A stretch of 64,000 nt of DNA from Anthopleura xanthogrammica (Eukaryota > Cnidaria > Anthozoa > Actiniaria > Actiniidae), in contig OZ025223.1 in NCBI GenBank assembly GCA_964019055.1, forward strand, positions 1,240,001-1,304,000. The letters run 5' to 3'. Both the position numbers and the translations under genes were made by a program. Positions 45,591 through 57,500 of this stretch are shown in pieces. Under the pieces are notes generated by a model. It searched no databases. It saw only the letters and a list, made by a program, of their open reading frames with translations, and had not been told where the DNA came from. Within the stretch, counting starts at the first letter, position 1. The number at the start of each line of letters is the position of its first letter.

Positions 45591-48500
45591 GCTTTATTGA
45601 CCATATTAACATCATAAATTATATAATAATATCAGAAAAGAAAAGAGAGAGTGTTGTATAAATAGTGAATAAAGTTGCAATGTGTGCGGAGCGAACCTAA
45701 CGGGAGAGCCCCTTACAAGGGCTGATGATTGATATTGTAAATACACGCATCAAGCATTCCGCGCTACTGCTCTAAGCGCATGCTCAGGGGATTAAAAAGT
45801 GGGATAATATTTTGTAAAATATGCAATTTTTTGGTATATTTGACTCAAAATTCGCTTAACGGTATGTAATCTTGAAAACTTTAATGAAAATTGTGTTTGA
45901 CAAGAAAAATACAACTAAAATATAACATGTTTTACAAAATATTATCTCACTTTTTAATCCCCTGAGCATGCGCTTAGAGAAGTAGCGCGGAATGCTTGAT
46001 GCGTGTATACTAGTTATACAATGGTTTCGAGTGCCATACCGTGGAATATCCCACGAGTCACTTGTAGTTTCTAGTATACACACGAACCTTTAGGCGAGTG
46101 TGTATACAAAGAAAATACAAGTGACGAGTGGGATATCCACGGTATATCAAGAAAAACTATTGTATAACCATCTTATCCCACACCATAGAAAATACAAATG
46201 CATAGATTCAACACGCAGTGCATTATGGGAAGGAAGGGTGAAATACCGACGAATATACAACGGCTTTTCTGCTTTCCGATTGGCTGTATTTTCTATGATG
46301 TGGGACAAAATATATTATTACTACCTGGTTATAAATACGGACCTTTCTACGTTTTGCTCAACTGCGAGTTCCCCTTGGCTTTAAAGCTTGTTCGCTACTG
46401 AAGAATCTCTGAACAACTCATACAGTCTTTTTTTGCCATTTGGACAAGGCCAAAACGTGCAAGGCTGAATACCGTGTCTTTTTCGTAATGGTTTCGGTGT
46501 GGGGCATAAAACGCGGCGACCAATCCACACACATTTTGACGACTTACATGAGACATCAGAAGGCACCAACATTAAACTGCCACAAATGATAAGCGCGAAG
46601 ATAATCATAACTGAAGCCATCTTGTACCGGTACGATGTGGATTATATCGTTGAAATCTGGAAGAATCTTCTCTAGAATTTAGTTCAAAAGGCGATGATGA
46701 TGATGATATGAATGTGGTTGTGTTGAATTGAGAATAGTCAGGTGTATTTATGCTGTATAGAAACCAAGGCGAACAAAAATATTCTGGTTTTGTCACGTTT
46801 CAAAAGATGCTCTTGTCTATATTGGCTAACGCAGCTTACATTAGTTGAAAACTCATAACCAACACGAAAATTCTAGTTTTGACTTGACCGAGTAGCTAAT
46901 ATCAAACGAGTTATGACCAAAACTCTTTTACATATGAGTGTTTGTACTTCTGATCATAATACAAATATTGTTTCTTCGACAAATATTGTTACTTCGATAA
47001 ATATGTTTTTACTTTACCAGTGATCTATTTAGTAAAGTTTGCTTTTACTCCGAAGAAGGACTAGCGTCCGAAACGTCAGTAAGTGATCTCTCTTATTTTT
47101 TATGGTGTAAAATTTAACTTTTTATCCATACTGTTTCATTAGAAACACCGACGCAGCCCACACTAGCTTACCGCTAGTTATCATCTATTTAGTAAAGTTA
47201 GTTATAGACCCCTTGCAATTTGGAAGACAAAACAAAAGAATTTCAAACTCCTGAGAATTGGAACCTATTTTCCTCCAAATAGACCTCTTTACCTTCGTAT
47301 GCAAATTGCCCATTTCAGACCACATGACATTCCCTTGAGAAATGTTCTTTTATTAAAATATTTACACATGAAAGAATCAACTCCCAAGAGTGGCATCACA
47401 TGGTCTGAAATGGGCACAACAAACAACGAAGGTAAAAAGGTCTATTGAGCTGTATTACGACGAACTGCAAGAGGTCTTTTGATTATGTAATGGTTTTGCA
47501 CTGTGTTTTTGCTTATATATATATTTATATATATTTTTAACTTTTAATTTAACTATTAGAGTAATACGTAATTCAGACTGCAACTTATTCTATTTACCAA
47601 TAAAGTATTCTACTTAACCAGTGATTCATTAGTAGGCTAATAGGAGTTATAGTAGTTCTGATGCACGTTGAAATACTTGTCGAAGTTTGGAATAAACTTG
47701 CCGCACTTTGGAATAACACCTGTATAAAACCTGTCGTATTTTGGAATAGCCTTGATAGCCTTATGCGCCTCCTGATGCGCAGAGCCATGGCCATAAGTAT
47801 AAGTAAGCATTTTGAAATAAAACTTGTCGCACTTTGAGTCCCCTTCCACACTACGCCGGACAAATTTAAAGAGACAACTTAATCTATACGGTAGGCCTTT
47901 CTTGCCTGAAAAAGATTCGCGCGTGTGCAAACCGGAAATATATTTTTTCCTTTGGATGTAGCTCCCGTTTTTCTTCATATAACAAGCTGCACAACAAACT
48001 ATTTCTGGTGGGTGCGCGAACGTGGTGCTCGGGGTGGCGAAGAGCTTGTCTCTTCTTTAATCAGTATATATTTATATATTCCATTTTACAACGCTAATAA
48101 CGCTGCTTAGATTTTTTTCTTTTAATGTATTTTTTGTCTTGTTTTGCCGTTTTTTGGGGGGAGTTTTTACATAGGGTAACCTCATAACTTCCTTTCAAGT
48201 CGCCTATTATTTAGCTTTATTGTCCGATTTGTATCGCCTTTTGCTCGTATTTGCTCTTAATTTTTACTAGTTGTCAACAATTTATTTGCGATTTGAATAA
48301 ACTATGTAAGTATGTATGTATGTAAACGCTGTGGTTTTTTTCTCTTTTCTCTTTTGGATTTTCTCACGAAGAGGGAAGGTGGTAACCCACGTATTCGCCA
48401 AAATATTCGCCAATTTTGACGCAGGACTTGAAAGAAACCTTTCTGATTCTCATCTCTTGTTTTTCACAGGATAATGATCTAATATCTGGCGCACAAGACG

Positions 48501-51500
48501 TGCTTAATGGGTTGTCAAAGAGAGTCGTATTGGACCTCAATATCGTCAACTCTGACCGAGCACTTGGAACCACTCTTAGCTATCACTTGGCCAAGTGAGT
48601 TCATAAGTACTCATGGCTTTGTAGTTACAATTTTAAGTAATTTTATTCAATACTCCAGTTTCGAGTTTTCTGTTGTTCAGGGTTAGCCTCGTTTTGTGTA
48701 GAACATTCACGTGTTCCAGTGAACAGCCCGGTTCATAACCATTTTTAATAATATGCGTGACGTCATAAAATGGCACAAAATGGCCGCCAAACAAATTTTT
48801 TATGTCCCCTAGTTATTTGCGCCCTAGTTTTCAAAATATAGTCCCTACCCATCGTTCTTAGGATGTAAATAAATATTCAGTGTATGAAGATTCTTCTCAA
48901 CGTTGGCAGTTTAGAAGGTCCGTGGAATTTCAAAGTGTTTGTATTGTCGAAGTTATGCATTCTTTACTTTACTGTTGGTTTCTGTGAACATTTAGACATT
49001 GAAATGAGGGTAAACCCGGAGTAAATGAGTGTGTAACCAAGGAACACAGCGATATGTTAGGATTTCGAAAATGGAATATTTACTACGGATAAAAATATTC
49101 TGATGTTTAATAGATTTTATTATCATTCAATTATTTATTATTTATAGACGATACGGCGAAGAAGGCCTGCCAGATGATTCAATTCATATTAACGTTAAGG
49201 GATCTGCAGGTGAGTCTAGAGGGAATTTTTGGCACAAAACCTACCTGACTCCTCCTCCCACGGGGTATAATGTCCTGTTATTTTAAACCTCTACCAGTAG
49301 CTTAGGGAGGGGGACCGGGGGGCACGTGCCCCCCCCCCCCCCCCCTAAAATTTTTGGTAATTAGGTAATTGTTTGTTTGTTTACCTATTTTTTTGTACTT
49401 TATTTGGCTTTTTTTTTTGTATTGGGTGCCCCGCACTCTTTGTAGAGAAAGTTTTATTCCCTATTTCGTCGCAAATAACTCGTTTATTTATTGATTTTTT
49501 GCTTCGGCGATTTTTGGCGGAGGTGCCCTAGGGTGTAATGTCTTGTCGAAAATCTACTGACATCCCTCCCCTAAGGTCATGCTAATCTGCCAATAGTCCC
49601 TTCCAGCGAGACGAACGGTGAGCTTGCAATGATAGAGACATGTGAATAATTGTCAAAGGTATTAAACAAAGGTCTCTATCATTGCGAGCTCACTGTTCGT
49701 CTCGCTTCCATGCAAAGGCCCGGCTACCTTTCAAGATGGCGCAGGACACTAATAAGGGGACTCTTACCCTCACCCCCAGAGAATACTGTTTAACTTTTTT
49801 TTTAATCTTTCTTTAGGTCAAAGTTTCGGAGCCTTTTTATCAAAGGGCATCACGCTTGAGTTGGAAGGAGATGCCAATGACTACGTTGGCAAGGTACATA
49901 GATCTCTTTATCTTGAGCGTAATGTTTTCCCATTTCAGACTACGTGTCATTCTCTTGAGATTACGATTCTTTGTTTGAGTTGTATCCATATTCATGTGTC
50001 TTGTCATGCGCAACCGTTAAACAAAGAAATGAGGCTCTAGCGAATGACACGTGGTCTGAAATGGGAAAACAATACGACCAGGGCGAAAAGGTCTATAGCA
50101 GTTTTGTGTACAACCTTTATTCATTTTGAACTTTTCCTTCCATCTTAAATTCCACTCCCTAACTTGCACAGATGGCTTAGTTGTGCTTTTGCGCTTTTTC
50201 TCGCACGCCCTTAAAGGTTTTCATGGATTAGGTTTTTTTTCCTTTTGTATTTTGGGGTTCCTGTGGTTGCCAAGTCAGCTCAACCACGGGCAACCCAAAA
50301 GGCTAATATCAGTATGTGTTTTAGGGTCTTTCAGGTGGTCTCATGATTGTTTATCCCAGTCATAAACACGGCCCGCAGTTCAAAGCAGAAGAAAACGTGA
50401 TCGTTGGGAACACGTGCCTTTATGGAGCAACCTCTGGCAAGGTAGTACGCGGGCTCAGAAATTTCTGAGCGGTGATCGAGGCACTCTCGACCCCTGTCAT
50501 TCTTACTGCTGATACTCGACGAAATCTCTGGCATTTTGTCGAGCATGCGGAGTAAGAATGGGGTTGAGAGTGTGATCGAAGGGAAGAGAGGAAGTTAGAA
50601 AAACAGAAAAAAAGAATTGTGAGGACGAGAGAAAAAGTGAAAGAAAGAGATGGGAAATGAGAAAAAAGGGGAGAGATTTCACATAATGCTAAAATCTGAA
50701 CGTTCTTATATTTACTTTTCTTTGATATATTTTTTCATTCATTTTAATGTTTCATTCATTCAGGCTTTCATTAGGGGAATTACCGCTGAACGATTTTGTG
50801 TGAGGAACTCTGGTGTTATTGCAGTCTGCGAGGTACGATATTGACTCCTCCTTCTTGTACTATAGTACCCTTCATATTCATGCCCCTTAACTGGAGATTT
50901 TACTCCTGGTGACCTGGTCTCTGTCAATCCAACATACAGGGTCTGGGAGCTGAGAGCAAAGTGAGAAGTAAAAACACTTCGGGTGATTTTGTTTGTTTGT
51001 TGTGTGTTGTAGGGTGTTGGTGATCACTGTTGTGAGTACATGACGGCAGGTGTGGTCGTTGTTCTGGGATTAACAGGAAGAAACTTTGCAGCAGGGATGT
51101 CTGGTGGAGTCGCGTTTGTACTTGATAGGTATGAATATTATATACACCCAACCACCCATCTTACCACACCATGTACAACACCTTACCACGACACAACACC
51201 TTACCACGACACCTTACCACAACACCTTACCACGACAACACCTTACCACGACACAACACCTTACCACGACAACACCTTACCACGACAACACCTTAGCACG
51301 ACACAACACCTTAGCACGACACAGCACCTTACCACTACACAACACCTTACCACAACACAACACCTTACCACAACACAACACCTTACCACTACACAACACC
51401 TTACCACAACACAACACCTTACCACTACACAACACCTTACCACAACACAACACCTTACCACGACACAACACCTTACCACTACACAACACCTTACCACGAC

Positions 51501-54500
51501 ACAACACCTTACCACAACATAACACCTTACCACAACCTTTCAATATCCTACTACAAAATAACACGATCCTACCAAAGTACAACTCTTTACCTCAGAGCAC
51601 TTTACCATAAGACATCTTACTACGAAACGACACATTAACTTACGATAACGCACCTTACCTTAAAACACCTCCATGACACAACACCTTACCGTAATACAAG
51701 ATCACACGTACCACAATACTTATCTAAACCTTAACACCTTAATGCTCCAACACCTTACGAAAATAACTCACCACAACTCCACATCACAACACTATCACTG
51801 CACAACACCTCACCACAACATAAACTACGATACAACACCTCACTACTACTCACTACAGCCTATCAATACACGTATACAATCACGGCATAAATTCACATAT
51901 TGTAATACCACCATTTTGCTCAATGATCTGTTTTAATATCTTGTATATCCAGGGACAGAACATTTACTTTACGGTCCAATCACGAGTCTGTAAACTTAGA
52001 AAAGGTTACCGGAAATGACGTAGACATGTTGAAGTCGTTGCTAGAGCAACACGTTGACTACACCAAGTCATCCATTGCAAATCATCTCCTGGCTGACTGG
52101 GATGCCTCTGTTCAACTCTTTACCAAGGTATGTTGTTAATATGGCTACACATAGACGTCACAGGAAGCCCATGCCCAAATTTTTGCAGCATTCACCACTT
52201 TCCATACGTCGGTTCACTTGTCAAACACAAAGCATTCAGTCGAAGCTGCAAGGTTCAAATGTGAATATAATCCTCTGAAACTACCTTGCAACCTCGATTG
52301 AATGCTTTGTCTGTGACCAGCAAAGCGATGTATGGAAATTGGTGATTAGTAATCACATGAACATGGACTTTTCTTATGTGGCAGGCATCTTGGTTTGACT
52401 TCTAGTCCACCACAGGTAGCCCGGTTAGAGCATGTATGAGTTCGCTAAGGTTGTTGTAAGTATTCTACTAAATATAACTTGCCTTCGGTGATACAGGTCA
52501 TGCCCAAAGGTTACAGAGAAGCTTTGGAGAAAATAAAACAAGAGGAACAAGCTGAGGTCAGTCTGGGTCACAATAGACTAGGGAAATATCATTGAATCGA
52601 ATACAAAAATCCCTCAAGCGAATAATAATAATTTGATAATAATATACAGTTTTATAGCGCTTTATGGCGCTTAATCTTCTAACAAGTCAACTTGCCATCA
52701 TTGAGTATTATTTCTTTATTTAACTTTGGGCGTAATGTTTTCCCAATATCAGACCACATGTCATTCCCTTGAGTATCGTTTCTTTCTTTAATTTTGGGCA
52801 TGATATTTCAGTTAGACCACATGTCATTCCCTTGAGTGCTATTTCTTTCTTTAACTTAGAGAGTAACGTTTTCCCATATAAGACAACGTCATCAGTCCCT
52901 TATCGTTTTCTTAAGCTTTGGGTGTTAGCCGATTTCAGATCAAATTTCCTTCTTTTGAGAAATTTTTTTATTTTTTTATTTCCTATATATATCATCAACA
53001 ATAAAGTAGATTCTTTATAATTTTGTAATATTTGTATCAATCTATCTTACAACCGTTGAATCAATGATAGGACTACCTCTCAAGAAAATAGCATCTGGTT
53101 TGATATAACACACTTGAAATAAAAGAGTGTTCATTTAAACTTTCTATTGTCTTGTAGAAAGAGGAAAAAGAGAAAAAAGTCAGTAAAGAAGAAGAAAAGA
53201 AAGAATACTCTCCTCCCACTACCAAGAAACACAACGACGCAGCCATTGTAGACATCGAGTCAGCCATCCCTGACTCAACCATGGAGCAAAAAATCATCGA
53301 AAGAGTGTTAGATAAAAGGAGGTGGGAACTCGTAGATATTTTTTGACTTGGGGGTAATCAGGGTAAAAACCGCACATACTATGCTGAAGACTGATCAGAG
53401 GATGTTGCAAATGCATATTTAAAGATGTATGAGAAAACAGCCAGAAACAGTCTAGAAAGTAAATTTTGAGTAGTTCTTACATGAGTCAATAGACCCATTG
53501 CACTTGACATCAAAGCAGCTCAATTTGGAGGACAAAACAAAAGAATTTCAATCTCCTGAGAATTGGAACCTATTGTTTTGTCCTCCAAATTGAGCTGCTT
53601 TCCGACGTGCTAGCAAGGGGTCTATACATTTTCTGTAGCACTTCGTGGGCAGCGGTTGTGCCGTATCAAACAAAAAAATAAACAACCGCAGACCACCAAG
53701 CAATGCAGGCTATTTGTTTAATCGATGTTTTATTTGTTACTTTGTGCAATCACAGGGGTTTTGTGAAGTATGCTCGCAGTGGTAACCCATACCGTCCCGC
53801 CAAGGAGCGCATCAAGGACTGGAAAGAGATATACAGTGAAAAGAAACAAGACCTGAAAGTACAAGCTGCTCGGTGTATGGATTGTGGTGTACCGTTCTGT
53901 CAATCCAATTCAGGCTGTCCTCTTGGTAACGTTATCCCCAAATGGAACGACCTTGTCTTTCAGGTAATTTGGACTGTAGAGCCCTGTCATTCTTACTGCG
54001 CATGCTCAACAAAATGCTATTTACTCTGAAATTTCAACCCTAGATTACAAGCGTTTTGAATTTGTTGAACACGTGCAGTAAGAATGAAATAGCTTTGAGG
54101 TCGATAATGGGTATTTCTTAGTGAGGAAATATAAGGCAGATTTTATCTGAGTGGTATACCTGTGGGAAAATATTTCTAATTTTGTCTACGTGAAATACCT
54201 GTGTTGCATATATGTTATTTAACGTTTCTTGTTTTCCTTGGCATTTCCGCGCCAAGTAAAAAATTATTTTGTTCCAACGGGTTTTTGGAGAATATCATTG
54301 GAAATTCAGTCGGGATTTGGTCGTTCCCCAGTCGAGCTTCGTTCGGGTCTCGATCAACCAAGCGAAACATTAGTTCTGGAGAAATTTTTCTTTCCTTTTC
54401 AGGATGAATGGCAGAAAGCACTTGAAAGGCTTCTTCTCACAAATAACTTCCCAGAATTCACTGGTAGAGTGTGTCCTGCTCCATGCGAGGTAAGACTAGG

Positions 54501-57500
54501 CACCAGTCTTCCTCACAGACTTTTTTAATTAACTTGTTACTGCTGGCCAGGAGAAACACGGGCTCTGGGATCTATATTGATAGATCACGCGCATGCTCAA
54601 GATGATTCCTTACCGCTGACCAAAACTACGCGGGTTCGAAATTTGACACCTTCTGACGTCATTCGTGAATTTTTATTTCAGGGTGCATGCGTACTGAGTA
54701 TCAACGCTAAACCAGTAACAATCAAGAAAATTGAGTGTACCATCATTGACCATGGCTTTAAGATGGGATGGATCAAACCACAGGTAATGGAGGGCTGTGG
54801 AGATCCGACTAGCACTGCCTTCCTATTGGCATATTGGACCTTCCATTAGTCAACATTTATAGTACAGACATTAAAGGTTTTATTCTTTATTTCTTGTATC
54901 AGATCCCCCTTAAACGAACAGGCAAGAAGATAGCAGTCATAGGGAGCGGTCCTGCTGGTCTGGCGGCAGCATCACAGCTAAACAAGGTAACCATAGCAAC
55001 ATGAACCAATCAAAAATCAAAAAACCATGACGTCACAATCAAGAGAAATACAGTTATGACGTGACATCGAAGATGACAAGTTTGACGTCGTATGTGTATA
55101 AATGGCGTTGTCAGTTGACGTCATATGCAATAAAGCGAGAAATGTCCTCTGACAAGAAAGCGATGGCGTCGCATATTTTACATTCACAATCGTGATAAAT
55201 AAAGATGTCATAATCCACCAACGACGACGATGACGTCACATGCAGTGAGTGGATAATGACGTCATATGCATACTAATAATTTTTTTTATGATATGTGTAT
55301 TACTAGGCTGGCCATCAGGTTACGGTGTACGAACGGAGCGACAGGTGTGGAGGATTACTGATGTATGGGATTCCTTCCATGAAGCTAGGCAAAGATGTGA
55401 GTTATTTTTCATAGTTATTTATCATTCTTAATAGCCAATGTGCATGAGCTCGTAATTATAGCACAAAGCATGGTGGGAAAGTGAGTTCTTACGCTCTTTT
55501 GGCTCCTCTAAAAATTCATCTGACAATTTTCCTTCGACATTTTCTATGGAAATAAAAGGATTTCAACAGACCAAAATAACAAAGTAATTTTTTTCTGATA
55601 GTTCCTTTAATTTCCTTGTTACATTTTTAAAGAACTCACTTTCCCAGAGTGCTTTGTGAGCTTTGATGCACATTGCCTATTGACGTGAATCGATGGAGCA
55701 GATTTCGTATGAGTGTGAAAAGTCACGGCACGGTTACGGCCCGAAGCGGAAACAGCACTGAATGTTTTCATGCACGGTACGCGGCACTGACACGGTCACG
55801 GCAAGACGCGGTCGGTACCGTACGTTTTTCATAGTCATACGAAAAATACTCTATTGATGTTAAGTGCGCACGGATAATTTAGAGCAGGTTGCGTGTAGAA
55901 GTGAAGGTGAAGCTGAGCGGTAACGTTGCCGTGTCTCAGGGTAGGGACTGTTGGAGCATCAACCTCAACGCTGTGTATGGTTGATGCGCAATCTTTCTTC
56001 GCCTTTCACTGAGTCCAACGGGTCGGGTAGCAGATTTTGTTTCTGCGGACGCCACATATGAAAAGAGTTCGTTTGATGTGCTGTTCTCTCTTGTCCCACG
56101 AGGGTTTTTCTCCTGGTGCTCTAGTTTTCCTCCCTCCGTAAAAATCAACATGTGAGTTGAGAATTGTGCGCATAGAATATTGAATGTTTGTGAAAGTGAA
56201 AGTGGGCCAAATTGGAAACCAGTATTCATACTGAATTCGCTCATCCACTATGTATAGGATATTACATGGTCGCGCGAAGATACAAATTTTATCTTCGAGT
56301 GTTGATATTATATCTGAGATAATATCAGCACGAGAAGATAAAATTCGTATCTCCAAGCAGCCATGTAATGTTCTGTTTATTATATGAAATCTTCAATGAA
56401 AAATAATGGAGAATTTGAGAAGCTGAGCAAAAAGTCGAAATTTGACATTACCAGTGTTGATATAAATCGTATCCACACTGGCCACTGGTGGGAGTGGGGA
56501 TATCAATTTTATCATTTTGATGTCACTCAATATCACACTCTATTTCATATAATAAAAACAGGAATTTTTTTATACCTACTAGAAGAATAGGACAGTTTTA
56601 TAACGTGGCTCTTGTTTCACCAGATTGTCCAGCGTCGTCTTGATCTCATGACTGCAGAAGGTATCAAGTTCATCACAAACACTGAAGTAGGAAAGACACT
56701 TGGCACGAAAGAACTGATGGATGATAATGATGCGGTACTCCTGGCTATTGGTTCTACCTGGCCAAGAGATCTGCCTATACCTGGTAAGTGTTTGGACAAG
56801 AACTCGCGCTAGCTTGGGAATGTTTGTGTATCTGTATACTGTTATACATGTTATATCGTTCATGCTGCGATGCATTGCGATGCAGTCTAGTTTAGTCTAG
56901 TTTAGTCTAGTCTACCTTTTTTGTAGCATCGTAGGGTGTGGTGAGGTGTGTTGTGTTTTGATTGAGTGTGTTGTGTTGTGGTGAGGTGAGGTGTGTTGTG
57001 TTGTGATTGAGTGTGTTGTGTTGTGGTGAGGTGAGGTGTGCTGTGTTGTGATTAAGTGTGTTGTGGTGAGGTGAGGTGTTATGTTGTGATTGAGTGTGTG
57101 TGGTGAGGTGTGTTGTGTTGTGATTGAGTGTGTTGTGTTGTGGTGAGGTGAGGTGAGGTGTGATTTAAAGTGGTATGGTCCGGTGCGGTGTAGTGTGATG
57201 AAGTTCTTTTCTTCATTGTTTTTCAGGTCGTAACTTGGAAGGAATTCACTTCGCCATGAACTTCCTCGAAACAAGTCAGAAAAGACAAATGGGTGAGAAA
57301 AAATCCTTGATACATAACCTTGCTACTTCACTCGTGTTTCCATGACAACAACCTTATGACGTGTTTCTGTTACCTAGGTAACTATTCATTACCTTCCCTT
57401 GATGCCACGGGTAAGGACGTGATTGTGATTGGTGGAGGAGACACAGGTGTTGACTGTATTGGCACTTCGTTGAGACAGGTTGGTAAACAGCACTTGCTCC

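Noticed and set aside
51150..51600. CRISPR-like array of short direct repeats
   Set aside because: Units are contiguous with no unique spacers; it is a eukaryotic minisatellite in an intron.
51040..51610. Overlapping 160-174 aa frames
   Set aside because: The first residues are GOGAT exon 44; the rest is the ACACCTTACCAC array in two phases.
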